DNA of 61,528 bases from Bacteroidota bacterium (GTDB taxonomy: Bacteria; Bacteroidota; Bacteroidia; Bacteroidales; FEN-979): assembly GCA_026391835.1 (NCBI GenBank), contig JAPLDF010000014.1, positions 1-61,528 of the forward strand, given 5' to 3'. The position numbers and the translations under genes were made by a program. Positions within the stretch are counted from its first letter, which is position 1. Every line of letters begins with the position of its first letter. The notes under the pieces were generated by a model. The model did not search any database and was not told the origin of the DNA. It was given only the letters and a program-made list of their open reading frames with translations. Positions 21,671 through 31,341 of the stretch are shown piece by piece.

Positions 21671-23113
21671 TCAATACCCATCTGCCCGGTAGTTGAACTT
21701 GTTTGTGTCGGGATCGGTGGGCTGGATCTGGGTGGTAAGGATAACCTGGGCCGTGGCATCCGAAACTTTGGCGGTCTTCAGCACGGGATCATCCCACTTC
21801 CAGTACAAAGGATCACTTACCGGCTTCAGCGGGCTTACCGGGTAAAAGGCGAAGTCGGAAACTACCGCCCTTTCCTGGCGGATCTCGTTTTTTGACACCG
21901 TCAGCACCATCAGGTCGGAGGCAAACGTAACCTCTCCGGCCGGGTAATGGTTTCTGACACTTCGCATGGCGGAGGCGATGGTATCGTCGGCCGCCTGGAA
22001 ATGTGTGGCAACAGCCAGCCGCGGGGGCGGATTCATCTGGCTCAGCAAATAACCGAAAGCGCCCTGCGGCGTATGGGAGCTGTTTTGCACCTGGGTGGCA
22101 TACTCCATGGCTGCCTGGAAATTCGGATCAGACGGGGGCAACCCCGAGTTTTTCAATGCCCAGTCATAGGCCGGCATCACCATCTCGTGTACCAGCACAT
22201 CCACCCCGCCGGCCTGGCTCACCATGTCGGTGTTGGGTTTCGTATCGCCGCTGAAGATCATCGACAACCCGTTCCATTCCAGTTTGTAGCTTACCGATCC
22301 CCTCCGGGTATGGATCGCCGGGAAATGTTTGACGGTTACCCTGGTCTGCTCATTGTAGTAGGCTATATTGTCGCCCGCAACGGCACCGTTCAGGGTCCAG
22401 TCGAGCTCGATGGGAAAGATCGCATAGCCGTCGGTATCCGCATCGTCGCCAACCTTGACCGGGACCTCCTTCAACCCCCATGCGGTCTGGATCTCTTCGG
22501 GGGTCGGGTTGTCGGTGAAGCTGGTCGACCCGAAGCTGAAACTTTCGGAATGCCAGCGCATCAAATTCCTGAAGTTCTGGCAAAATGCCCTGGTCCCGTC
22601 GTCATAGGGCCCCCGGTGTGCGCCGAGCGGATCATAATAGGTCCACCCCGAGTTGGCAGGCCCCCAGAGGTAGAGGGGCGATTTCCGGTCGCCCGAAGGA
22701 CCGAAGCAGTAAATGTGGATGAGGTCGCTGGTGTGATCGCCATGCAGGTGGGTAAAGAAGATCTTGTTCATCTTGCTCATCGGGACACCCAGGGCATTGT
22801 ACTTGGCGATAACACCGGTACCGCAGTCGAACACAAACTGGTCGCCGCTTCCCGTTTCCACGTAAACACTGTTGCATTCCTGCGACAGCCGCGGAATACA
22901 GGATGTTCCCAGGAAAGTGATCCGCATCTCGTCCTCGTTGAGCTTTGTCCCTGGTGTGAACACAGGCAGTGCATCATACAGGGAGTTCCTTTGTGAAGGA
23001 TCAGTTGTTTTAGGATCCTGGGTGCTCCCGAAACCGCTTATCGGTCCGCCCAGTGCCAGGCCGCCCAGCGAAGCGCCTGAAAGTTTTAACATTTGTCTCC
23101 GGGTAAGTTTCAT
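21671..23113 (-). CDS. Tat-exported metallo-beta-lactamase-fold hydrolase
   Basis: 480 residues. The N-terminus KLTRRQMLKLSGASLGGLAL is a twin-arginine signal. The metal motif FFTHLHGDHTSDL (about 130-142) is the HxHxDH of the RNase Z/MBL fold; LSMIFSGDTKPNTDMV (about 275-290) gives the bridging Asp, and AVATHFQA (about 395) supplies a late His. The length and Tat signal fit a periplasmic MBL hydrolase; the substrate is unknown. A Shine-Dalgarno sequence, CAGGAGGCAGG, lies about 11 bases before the ATG, unusual for this phylum. It is co-directional with the FISUMP gene. Confidence 0.82.
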   Translation of the reverse strand: MKLTRRQMLKLSGASLGGLALGGPISGFGSTQDPKTTDPSQRNSLYDALPVFTPGTKLNEDEMRITFLGTSCIPRLSQECNSVYVETGSGDQFVFDCGTGVIAKYNALGVPMSKMNKIFFTHLHGDHTSDLIHIYCFGPSGDRKSPLYLWGPANSGWTYYDPLGAHRGPYDDGTRAFCQNFRNLMRWHSESFSFGSTSFTDNPTPEEIQTAWGLKEVPVKVGDDADTDGYAIFPIELDWTLNGAVAGDNIAYYNEQTRVTVKHFPAIHTRRGSVSYKLEWNGLSMIFSGDTKPNTDMVSQAGGVDVLVHEMVMPAYDWALKNSGLPPSDPNFQAAMEYATQVQNSSHTPQGAFGYLLSQMNPPPRLAVATHFQAADDTIASAMRSVRNHYPAGEVTFASDLMVLTVSKNEIRQERAVVSDFAFYPVSPLKPVSDPLYWKWDDPVLKTAKVSDATAQVILTTQIQPTDPDTNKFNYRADGY

Positions 23114-23356
23114 CTTTTTACCTGCCTCCTGTCAGTGTTGTTTTGTACCATATATGGTTTTGCCTCTCCGGGGTGCCAGGGAGTTTATGACCTGCCTGCC
23201 GCCGCTGTTGATGCATCAGTACAAAAATCGGATAAGAAACAGGAAGAGCCTTTGAATAAGGTTCAAACCTTGTCATGTTTTTAAAAATTGATACAAAGCT
23301 GCTAAACTTCGGCACCAGATGCAGGGACATTTTTTGCGGTTTTGATTCAGCGCAAT

Positions 23357-23746
23357 TGAACTTTTACACATCTTTCCCAGCCAAAATAAAATGCTGACAG
23401 CATGATTACCTTTTCCTGTTTTTCCGATTAAGCAATAATTAATGATAGCAACATTCATTATGATTAATTAATCTGGTGTTAACCCCTCTGTGCTTCTCCG
23501 TGTGTGCTCTGTGACTCTCTGTGTAACAAATAATTACACGGAGGTTCACGGAGATCAGTGGAGAACCACAGAGAGAAAAAACGAAATAAGGACCGGCCTG
23601 TTGCTCAATTTTAATGTTACACTACTGAAAAATGGCATAAGAAGATACATGCTTTAATCTAAAAAAAATATCTTTAATTCTGTATTATAGGTAGTTATAC
23701 CTTTAGGCATCGTAAAATGAATTTAAAAAGATGTGTATAAATAGCA
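23357..23746 (-). mobile_element. Small non-autonomous transposon, copy 2 (inverted, with internal insert)
   Basis: Read on the minus strand it follows the copy at 14995 almost base for base: TTTATACACATCTTTTAAAT, GGTATAACTACCTATAATAC, ATGTATCTTCTTATGCCATT, GGAAAAACAGGAAAAGGTAA, GGCTGGGAAAGATGTG. About 120 bases (roughly 23480-23610) have no counterpart in copy 1. They consist of ACAGAGAG/CTCCGTG-rich inverted tracts. The outer base at the right is followed by CCTTCAAGGGGCGGG, similar to the target of copy 1. No clear target duplication remains. Confidence 0.7.
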
Positions 23747-23857
23747 GCCTTCAAGGGGCGGGAGGGGTCCTTAACGACCAGGCCAAAGTTTCATAAACAT
23801 AACCGGCATTATTGCCATTAATCAGGTAAATAATTATTACTTTTACCTGTCTGTTGG

Positions 23858-24022
23858 ATGTTGCAACAATCCCTGGTTATGAAAAGCGGTGCGGCGGTTT
23901 TCTTTTTATTATTGCTGACTTCATGCATTGGCTGGTCAAAAAATGACCTGATCAGGCTATACCAGATCGGAATTGTTGCCAATAACTTTGCAGGTTTCAT
24001 TGTCAATTGCCTCCATCATTGA
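23858..24022 (+). CDS. Possible small lipoprotein
   Basis: 54 residues. The N-terminal MKSGAAVFFLLLLTSC (from residue 8) has the shape of a lipoprotein signal, followed by IGWSKNDLIRLYQIGIVANN. There is no homology I can recognise and no promoter box close by. It lies between the small transposon and the FISUMP gene and may be a relic. Confidence 0.3.
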   Translation: MLQQSLVMKSGAAVFFLLLLTSCIGWSKNDLIRLYQIGIVANNFAGFIVNCLHH

Positions 24023-24081
24023 AAGATCATGACATTTTTTCAGCATTTGTCCACCAATACATAACCCATATCCCATCTACC

Positions 24082-25599
24082 ATGAAAAAAGGAATCTTTA
24101 CTGCATTATTCTTAGTGGCCATGCTGTTTTGCACGGCACAAAGCCGCAGGGCTGCCACCTGCGGTGCCTCCACGGTGGCCGACGCCGACGGCAACATATA
24201 CAACACGGTGCTCATCGGCGACCAATGCTGGATGGCCGAAAACCTGCGGGTTGGCACGATGATCGACGGGAGCGTGAATCAAACGGCCAATGGCATCATT
24301 GAAAAACATTGCTATGACAACAATCTTTCAAATTGCACCACCTATGGGGGCCTTTACCAGTGGAATGAACTGATGCAGAGCGGGGCGCAGGCCGTTTGCC
24401 CTGCCGGCTGGCATGTACCCTCCGACAGCGAATGGCAATGGCTTGCCACTATCCTGGCAGGCAGTGCCGGGGGCAAGATGAAAACCACGGGGACCATTGA
24501 AGGCGGCACGGGATTATGGCATGCCCCGAACACCGGGGCCACAAATTCGAGCGGTTTCACCGCGCTGCCGGGTGGCAGGAAAGATGATGCGGGAAATTTC
24601 GTCGGCCTGGGCAGCAACGCCTTCTTTTTTTCGACCACCCCCTGGTGGTACTGTTGTGCCTATTTCAGGCAGCTGAACTACGACGGAGAAGAACTTTACC
24701 AAAGCTGGACCTACCTGAGCCAAAGCTTAAGCGTCCGCTGCCTTAAGAATACGACAACAGCGCTTTTACCCACGGTATCCACCTCGCCGGTAACCGGCAT
24801 TACGGCCACCACTGCTGTGGGCGGCGGCAATGTTACCGATGACGGCGGTGCACCGGTCACTGCCCGCGGCGTGGTTTGGAGCACGACAGCCGGCCCGGCC
24901 GTTGGCAACAACCAGGGGATCACCACAAACGGGACAGGCACGGGCGTGTTTACCAGCAACCTTACCGGGCTGGCACCCGAAACCGCCTTTTTTGTAAGAG
25001 CTTATGCCACCAACAGCGAAGGTACCGCCTATGGCGCGGAAGTTGAATTCACCACCGCTGTTCCCGTAACCCTGGCACTGTCAGGCCTGACGATCGGTGC
25101 AGCCGTTGATACCTGCTTCGATGCATCTCTGTCGATCACCGTGTCCGGCTTCAATGTAGCGCCGGGTGGCAGCGCCACCATGATAGCCGGCGGCAACATC
25201 CGGCTGCAGCCGGTGACGCATGTGGCGAGCGGAGGATACCTGCATGCATCCATTACGACCACCCAGAACTTCTGCGTGCAACCTGCGGGTATGCTGCAAT
25301 CAGGCAGTGAAAAAACAGCAGCGGGGCCTCAAACCATGGAGCTGCAGGATGCCTCCGCCATGTTCACCATCTTCCCCAACCCGGCTGCCGGCAACTTTAC
25401 CCTTGCGATGGCTGATTTTGACGCCACCCGGGCCATCCGGGTTGAAATCTGCAGCATGATGGGTGTAAAAGTACTTCGAACCGAACTGCCCGGCCGCCGG
25501 CAGTATGAATTCGACTGTAAAAGCTGGCCGGTGGGGGTGTATTTAATCCGGGTGGTTGCCGGAGATAAAATGAGTGTGGGGAAACTGGTAAAGCGATAA
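24082..25599 (+). CDS. FISUMP / fibronectin-III-like / T9SS surface protein
   Basis: 505 residues from ATG 24082, which gives the signal peptide MKKGIFTALFLVAMLFCTAQ; the upstream 25 codons are not signal-like. A FISUMP domain spans about 28-220 (NTVLIGDQCWMAENL, VCPAGWHVPSDSEWQWLATI, GFTALPGGRKD, LSVRCLKN). A fibronectin-III-like domain follows at about 225-330 (TARGVVWSTTAGPAVGNNQG, FFVRAYATNSEGTAYG). Then comes a short stalk module with two Cys (TCFDASLSITVSG, GGYLHASITTTQNFC), shared with the proteins at 36831 and 48064. A type A T9SS sorting domain (FTIFPNPAAGNFTL, GVYLIRVVAG) ends the protein. It should be attached to the cell surface. Confidence 0.83.
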   Translation: MKKGIFTALFLVAMLFCTAQSRRAATCGASTVADADGNIYNTVLIGDQCWMAENLRVGTMIDGSVNQTANGIIEKHCYDNNLSNCTTYGGLYQWNELMQSGAQAVCPAGWHVPSDSEWQWLATILAGSAGGKMKTTGTIEGGTGLWHAPNTGATNSSGFTALPGGRKDDAGNFVGLGSNAFFFSTTPWWYCCAYFRQLNYDGEELYQSWTYLSQSLSVRCLKNTTTALLPTVSTSPVTGITATTAVGGGNVTDDGGAPVTARGVVWSTTAGPAVGNNQGITTNGTGTGVFTSNLTGLAPETAFFVRAYATNSEGTAYGAEVEFTTAVPVTLALSGLTIGAAVDTCFDASLSITVSGFNVAPGGSATMIAGGNIRLQPVTHVASGGYLHASITTTQNFCVQPAGMLQSGSEKTAAGPQTMELQDASAMFTIFPNPAAGNFTLAMADFDATRAIRVEICSMMGVKVLRTELPGRRQYEFDCKSWPVGVYLIRVVAGDKMSVGKLVKR

Positions 25600-25788
25600 T
25601 GAGCGCTTTATTGAAACGAAAAACCAGGTATGCTAACGTTGATATGGAAATAATTTTCCGAATTGTTGCTGTTTGCATTTTTTGAATTATATTTACACGT
25701 TGAAAATTACAGCCGTCATCATAGAATTTCTAATAAATCCATATAACAAGTTAGTAATCAATTATTATTTCATTTAACTAAACATGCC

Positions 25789-26499
25789 ATGAAAAAAATT
25801 TCAATTATTTTGATGATTGCTGTTTCTACCCTTGCGTTCAGTAGCCTGTTCGCCCAGCTGAACGGGGGGCCTTCAAAACTTCTCCGTCACGGGATCCAGC
25901 CCCCGCCCACTGCAGTTCCGATGGGCAGCGGCCCATGTATCGATTGTGCCACACCCGAAAATGAACCACCTGTGCTCGGTCCCGATGGAATTGACGTTAC
26001 CAACGGGGGTTGCTGGTATCAGCCGGAGGCTTTCACCAATGTCGTGGACGGAAGCGTATATTGTTCAAACATAAATACCTATTTGAGTGGCTCCGATGGA
26101 TATACCGAATCGGACTGGTACCGGTTGGTACTGACAGAACCCAAGACCATTTACTGGTCGGTTAATTCGCCGATCGACGGGCAGGTTGCTGTTGCCAGCG
26201 GACCATGTGCAACCGGAACTTTTATTTACGTTCAATATACTTCACCCGGTGTCTATACTTATTCTGCAACATTACCAGCCGGCGAATATTATTTTGTCTA
26301 CCTGAGTTCTGTATGGCTGGGCGACGGGATCCCTTATCCCTACATGACCAGAATCGCCACTACACCCCCGGGAGCCCCGGAAACCTGGTGTTCGGCATCG
26401 ATTCCGACACTTAGCCAGTGGAGCCTGATCATCCTGGGCATGGTGTTGCTTGGAGCTGGAACATTCTATATCTTAGGGTTTAAGGGCGCTTCTGCATAA
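25789..26499 (+). CDS. Secreted protein with IPTL-CTERM sorting signal
   Basis: 236 residues. Signal peptide MKKISIILMIAVSTLAFSSL FAQ. The middle resembles an internal beta-sandwich (SDWYRLVLTEPKTIYWSVNS, GEYYFVYLSSVW). The C-terminus IPTLSQWSLIILGMVLLGAG is an IPTL-CTERM sorting signal: the motif, a single membrane helix and a short tail. In other bacteria this type is processed by an exosortase/archaeosortase-like enzyme, and none is in the window. A strong terminator follows. The gene stands alone. Confidence 0.78.
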   Translation: MKKISIILMIAVSTLAFSSLFAQLNGGPSKLLRHGIQPPPTAVPMGSGPCIDCATPENEPPVLGPDGIDVTNGGCWYQPEAFTNVVDGSVYCSNINTYLSGSDGYTESDWYRLVLTEPKTIYWSVNSPIDGQVAVASGPCATGTFIYVQYTSPGVYTYSATLPAGEYYFVYLSSVWLGDGIPYPYMTRIATTPPGAPETWCSASIPTLSQWSLIILGMVLLGAGTFYILGFKGASA

Positions 26500-26521
26500 G
26501 CTTTAGGAAATTCATTGCATC

Positions 26522-26568
26522 AAAAATCCTTTGTGTGATCCGGAAGGCTCCGCAAAGGATTTTTTTTT
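26522..26568 (+). terminator. Rho-independent terminator after the IPTL-CTERM gene
   Basis: AAAATCCTTTG pairs with CAAAGGATTTT across a loop of about 19 bases that has its own GGAAGGCTCC, and a run of eight T follows. It separates the IPTL-CTERM gene from the STAND system. Confidence 0.88.
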
Positions 26569-26587
26569 GCCTGTTAAAAATCCCCGG

Positions 26588-26617
26588 TTGTTTGTGCAAA
26601 TGATATGTTTATATTTG
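26588..26617 (+). promoter_or_regulatory. Promoter of the STAND-WD40 operon
   Basis: TATATTTG (26610-26617) fits the -7 box and a TTG lies 19 bases upstream (26588-26590). It sits just after the terminator and 88 bases before the first ATG, leaving a sizeable leader. Confidence 0.5.
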
Positions 26618-26704
26618 TTGAACACATTCCTTCAGTGCTTCACGATCACAACAAAATCCAAAGGGAATGCACCCGGCAACAACGATCATCCATATAAAAA
26701 ACAA

Positions 26705-27724
26705 ATGCTGAGCAATACAGAGGACCTGATCAGGCAAGTATTTGATGAAATGGTCAAAGCTAAACCCAATTTAGCGCACGACATCCGCTACAACGATGAC
26801 GGCACCATCAATTTCCCGAAACTGGGCAACGAAATGGTCGAGAATTTCCCCTGGCCTATCGGAATCGAACTTCGCCGGTTGTTTACAAAGACATCCCTTG
26901 GCCGTGATTTGCTGACGCATATCTTCCGGACATTTGAAAGAACGCTGCAGTTCATTAGTTTTACCATGGTCAGCCAACTCATGGAAGGGACGGTTAAAAA
27001 CCAGGTTTCAATTCCGGAGAATTTTAAAAAGGAGTTCAGGCACCGGTTCCCGGTTTTAAGCCTGGGGGATTATACTTGGCTGATAACCTCCATAGGGAAT
27101 TTTTTAAAACAGCAGCATTTCGAATGGTTTATGCCTGAGATTTCAGAGAATTTCAACAAGGGATTTTATGAAAACATGAATACGCTGGTCCTTCCAAGAA
27201 ACATCCACATGCATTTTCAATCCAATCCGACCAACCAGGATATCGAACGGGATTGCATCGTTTTCGGGGAGAAATTAACCAAAGTATTGTCAAAAGTTGC
27301 ATTCCTTGTGAATTACAAACTGGTGTTTGTCAGGGACATCAAGGTTGTCAAGTCAAAAAATCACGAAGCATTTTTTCATCACAACATGGATTTGCTCCAT
27401 AACACGCATTCTGATTTCAGTACCGCAAAGATCGAAGGGTCGAAGTTTACCGAAAGCAATTCAGTGCTGTTGATGAAACAGACAAAGTCGATCGGGGAAT
27501 ATCTCAACCTGTCACCACTCGTTATTGATACGAAATCGGAGGTTATTGATGACCATGAAAGGTTTAACATTATCGGGGACATCTATTTGTACTCAAAATA
27601 CAGCGACGGCCATCTGATGTATGTTGGAACCGAGGCGCCCGAAATCTGCGACCTCCGCTCGTTGCACAATTACAGCACACTGGTCGATGAGTTTAATGAA
27701 CTTTTGTCTGCATTGTCATCCTGA
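26705..27724 (+). CDS. Unknown protein encoded with the STAND-WD40 protein
   Basis: 339 residues from ATG 26705; the open frame extends to 26531 but crosses the terminator. There is no signal peptide and no clear membrane helix. The N-terminal third is helical (LIRQVFDEMVKAKPNLAHDI, PWPIGIELRRLFTKTSLGRD, FRTFERTLQFISFTMVSQLM); the rest is mixed with several isolated His residues (MHFQ, HHNMDLLHNTHSD). I do not recognise the family. It ends seven bases before the NTPase gene, so the two are surely co-expressed. The pairing suggests a sensor, adaptor or effector for the NTPase, which is inference. Confidence 0.7.
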   Translation: MLSNTEDLIRQVFDEMVKAKPNLAHDIRYNDDGTINFPKLGNEMVENFPWPIGIELRRLFTKTSLGRDLLTHIFRTFERTLQFISFTMVSQLMEGTVKNQVSIPENFKKEFRHRFPVLSLGDYTWLITSIGNFLKQQHFEWFMPEISENFNKGFYENMNTLVLPRNIHMHFQSNPTNQDIERDCIVFGEKLTKVLSKVAFLVNYKLVFVRDIKVVKSKNHEAFFHHNMDLLHNTHSDFSTAKIEGSKFTESNSVLLMKQTKSIGEYLNLSPLVIDTKSEVIDDHERFNIIGDIYLYSKYSDGHLMYVGTEAPEICDLRSLHNYSTLVDEFNELLSALSS

Positions 27725-27731
27725 ATAACCC

Positions 27732-30700
27732 ATGGGAAATCAACAAAAAAGTCCTTTTAAATTCCTTGACAGCTATGCCAGGGAGGACAAGGCCACGTTT
27801 TTCGGGCGGGATGCCGAAATAGAAGAGCTGTACTATCGTGTGTACAAAAGCAGGATACTGGTTCTTTTCGGCGTATCCGGAATTGGAAAGTCATCCCTGA
27901 TCAATTGCGGGCTGGCAAACAAAATCCAGGAAAGCGACTGGTTCCCGATCCAGGTCAGGAGAGGGTCTGATATGAACAGGAGCCTCAGGATGACACTGCA
28001 AAAGTGTTTACCCGGACTGCAATCAACTGCGCAAAATGAACCAATAATGGAAATGGTTCAGCGCATATTTTTGGACAATTTCCGCCCCATCCATTTTATT
28101 TTCGATCAGTTTGAGGAAATTTTCATTTTTGGCAGTGAGAAGGAGAGGGCTGAATTGATTGCAACGGTGAAAAGCATTGTAAAGTCGAACCTTCAGTGTA
28201 AATTTATTTTTTCCATCCGCGAGGAATACCTGGCCAGCCTGACCGAATTTGAGAAAGAGATCCCCGAATTCCTTTCGAACAGGTTGAGAATAAATTCCAT
28301 GACCCATCGCAATGCATTGGAAGTGATCGGGGGTTTATGCCGGGCCCATGGCATCCGTTTGGAAAAGGAGTGTTCCGCAGATATTTTAAATGAGTTAAGC
28401 CCTGAAAACGCTGAGATTGACCTCACCTACCTCCAGATATTTTTAGATCGCCTGTACTGGCTGGCCCTTGAAGAGAATCCCGGGTCACAGGAGGTCATTT
28501 TCTCAAAAGAACTTGTGAAACGGGTTGGCAGTGTCAAAGATCTCCTGGGTACTTTCCTTGAATCTGAGATTTCCAGGTTAAATGACCAGGACAAATCTTT
28601 AGCCTTAACTATTTTAAAATCATTTGTTTCCAACAAAGGAACCAAACGCCAGGTAACCGATGGCGAAATTGCCGCCTACATCACGACACCCGGCAGGGAT
28701 GTGGATATCAACCGCGTCAGGGCCTTACTGTATAAATTTATAACACTCCGGATCATCAGGGATCACGATGAAAATGGGAAATATGAGTTAAGGCACGACA
28801 GCCTTGCTTCAAAAATATTCGAAAAGATCACAATTGCTGAAAAGGAGGTCAATGAAATAAGGGAAATCATCAACAATTCATATGATCAGTACCTCAACAG
28901 GGGGATCCTGCTCAGCGAAAGGGATTTTAATTACATCAAGCCATATCTTGACATTCTTTTTCTGAACCAGGACAAAAAAGATTTTATTGCCAGGAGCCGG
29001 AAAGAACTTCAGCTGAAAAAAAAGAGGTTGAGAGCCATCGCAATTTCAGCGCTTTCAGCTGCCCTGGTCATCATGGCCGGGTTTACCGTGTGGGCCCTGA
29101 TCGAGCGGAACAATGCCACAAAAATTGCCAGGATAGCCACATCAAATGAACTCGCGTCGTATAGTCTTCTGACACTTGATAAAAATCCCACCTTGAGTTT
29201 CAGGCTGGCTGAAAAAGCGTTTCAAACCTATGGCGGCCCGTTGGCAATGGAGGCACTTTCGCTGAGCTATGAAACTTCCGGGTATTACCCTTTTCACAAC
29301 AACCTGGCCGGCCATACAAATGATGTTTACAGCCTGGATTACACCCCCCATGGCAGAAAAATTGTCAGCGGTTCATTTGACAGCACAGCGCGGATCTGGA
29401 ACATGGACGGGAAAGAACTTGCGGTTTTAAAGGGGCACCGCCAAAAAGTAATGTCTGCGAAATTCTCTCCCGACGGCCGTTTTATCGTCACAGCGTCCAC
29501 CGACAGCACCGTCAGGCTATGGGATACGGCCGGCCGTCTGCTTTATACGATCAGGGACAACGATCAATGGAATTATCTCGCTGATTTTTCTCCCGATGGA
29601 AAGTATATTGTGACTGCGTCGATTGCCGGGCTGGCCACCATCTGGGATTTCAACAAGGTAACTTTTCAATGCAACAGGCATTGTTACCTGGCCGGGCACG
29701 AAGCGAGAATAAACGCCATTCACTTTTCAACTGACAACAAGTACATTGCAACAACATCCTATGACAAAACCGCCAGGATCTGGAATTTCGATGGTGCCTG
29801 CATGGCCGTACTTAAGGGACATACCGGGTTTTTACGTGACATCGGTTTTTCTCCTGATAATTTGAGTGTCGTTACCTCATCGGATGACGCTACCGCCAGG
29901 ATATGGGATCTGTCGGGGAAAGAACTGCAGGTACTCGCCCAACATACCGCCGGGGTTACCCGGAGTGACTTCACCCCCGACGGGCGTTTCATCATCACCG
30001 TTTCCGACGACGGATCTGCCATCATCTGGGGCAACCGTGTTGACCGGGAAAAAATCAGTACCGGTCATCCTGAAGAGCCAATCCCGGCATTTAACCCCCG
30101 CCAGAAAGCAACCGTTATCAAAGAGATCGGGGCAGGCATCGGCTGCATTGACCATTTTGCCATTTCAGCCGACAGCAAATATTTTGCCATCGGGTCTGAC
30201 GATGGCATCTCCCAGGTAAGGAGTATCGGCGGCGAACCCGCATATGAGCTCAGGAGGCATAATGCAGCCGTCAGGGAGATCCGGTTTGCCGGCGGCAATG
30301 ATACGGTGATCACTGCATCAAAAGATGGCACGATAAAGATCTGGGTGTTGAGAAATAGCGAATGTGAAATGATCGGTAAAACTGTAGCGCAAACCCTGAA
30401 TTCATCCATATCGCAAAAGAAGAAGATACTGGTGGTGCTGAATCAGCAAAACAGTCTTTCCTATTTCAATGTTGAAAAAAACCGGCTGGTGGATTTCGGA
30501 TACCAGGGTGCCGGGATGAATGTTGGTATTTCACCCGATGACAAATTTATTTCAACCTCCTCATTTGATAAAACAGCCAGGATCTGGGATACTGCCGGGA
30601 AGGAAATCACGGCATGCGTCCATCCTCTGGAAGTGAGAAGCACTGAATTTTCACCCAACGGGAATACGATTTTGACGGCATGCAATGACGGCGCTGCCAG

Positions 30701-31328
30701 GATCTGGGATTTCAGGGGAACCAAACTTAAAGAATACAAGGCAGACAACGATCAGTTGCGTTGCGCCTCCTTCTCCCCCGATGGAAAAAGAATCATCACC
30801 GGTTCTGCAAACAAGGTTGCAACCATCCGGAACCTCGACGGGACAATTGTCCGGCAGCTAACAATGCATAAAGCAGATGTCATACAAGCCAGGTACTCCC
30901 CGGATGGAAAGATGATACTGACAGCTTCGTCAGACGGGCAGGCAATCCTCTGGAGTGCCGATGGTGTTTATATTGCCAGGCTTGATAATTCGCACAGGAC
31001 GGCCATTGAGGAGGTGGGGTTTTCGCCCGGCAGTGAATGCTTTTTCACGCTTTCAAAAAATCCGTATATGATCATGATCTGGTCGCGCAAAGGCGAACTG
31101 CTGAATATTATCAATTTAGGGGATACAAAAGGCCACACACATTTTGCGCAGTTTTCGGCGGATGGTAACTCTTTGCTGGTTATCACCACTACCCCGGAAA
31201 AAATACTGGTTAAAAAGTGGCCCCTGCGCACCGAAGATATCTTAACCAACGTAAACCAAAAGCATTTGCTGGGAATAATCCCTGATTTTAAGGAGGAACT
31301 GAAAGACTTTAATATCCGGGAAAAATAA
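27732..31328 (+). CDS. STAND-family NTPase with membrane segment and WD40 propeller(s)
   Basis: 1,198 residues. The N-terminal SPFKFLDSYAREDKATFFGR leads into a P-loop GVSGIGKS (47-54) and Walker B FIFDQFEE (122-129), followed by the winged-helix region with YELRHDSLASKI (about 351-362), as in nSTAND NTPases. One membrane helix (about 434-457) follows, then a helical linker with ASYSLLTLDKNPTLSFRLAE. From about residue 500 at least twelve WD40 repeats are visible (SFDSTARIWN, STDSTVRLWD, SDDATARIWD, SSDGQAILWS and others), enough for two propellers. STAND proteins are signal-triggered switches that oligomerise; WD40 parts often sense or recruit. No effector domain is fused to it. Confidence 0.85.
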   Translation: MGNQQKSPFKFLDSYAREDKATFFGRDAEIEELYYRVYKSRILVLFGVSGIGKSSLINCGLANKIQESDWFPIQVRRGSDMNRSLRMTLQKCLPGLQSTAQNEPIMEMVQRIFLDNFRPIHFIFDQFEEIFIFGSEKERAELIATVKSIVKSNLQCKFIFSIREEYLASLTEFEKEIPEFLSNRLRINSMTHRNALEVIGGLCRAHGIRLEKECSADILNELSPENAEIDLTYLQIFLDRLYWLALEENPGSQEVIFSKELVKRVGSVKDLLGTFLESEISRLNDQDKSLALTILKSFVSNKGTKRQVTDGEIAAYITTPGRDVDINRVRALLYKFITLRIIRDHDENGKYELRHDSLASKIFEKITIAEKEVNEIREIINNSYDQYLNRGILLSERDFNYIKPYLDILFLNQDKKDFIARSRKELQLKKKRLRAIAISALSAALVIMAGFTVWALIERNNATKIARIATSNELASYSLLTLDKNPTLSFRLAEKAFQTYGGPLAMEALSLSYETSGYYPFHNNLAGHTNDVYSLDYTPHGRKIVSGSFDSTARIWNMDGKELAVLKGHRQKVMSAKFSPDGRFIVTASTDSTVRLWDTAGRLLYTIRDNDQWNYLADFSPDGKYIVTASIAGLATIWDFNKVTFQCNRHCYLAGHEARINAIHFSTDNKYIATTSYDKTARIWNFDGACMAVLKGHTGFLRDIGFSPDNLSVVTSSDDATARIWDLSGKELQVLAQHTAGVTRSDFTPDGRFIITVSDDGSAIIWGNRVDREKISTGHPEEPIPAFNPRQKATVIKEIGAGIGCIDHFAISADSKYFAIGSDDGISQVRSIGGEPAYELRRHNAAVREIRFAGGNDTVITASKDGTIKIWVLRNSECEMIGKTVAQTLNSSISQKKKILVVLNQQNSLSYFNVEKNRLVDFGYQGAGMNVGISPDDKFISTSSFDKTARIWDTAGKEITACVHPLEVRSTEFSPNGNTILTACNDGAARIWDFRGTKLKEYKADNDQLRCASFSPDGKRIITGSANKVATIRNLDGTIVRQLTMHKADVIQARYSPDGKMILTASSDGQAILWSADGVYIARLDNSHRTAIEEVGFSPGSECFFTLSKNPYMIMIWSRKGELLNIINLGDTKGHTHFAQFSADGNSLLVITTTPEKILVKKWPLRTEDILTNVNQKHLLGIIPDFKEELKDFNIREK

Positions 31329-31341
31329 GTCCGCCTTTGAA

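Noticed and set aside
21947-22996. 349-codon plus frame opposite the metallohydrolase
   Set aside because: The minus-strand gene has a Tat signal and the HxHxDH motif; the plus frame is its shadow.
26531-26704. N-terminal extension of the 339-residue protein
   Set aside because: It begins inside the terminator of the previous gene and precedes the promoter box. The ATG at 26705 is preferred.
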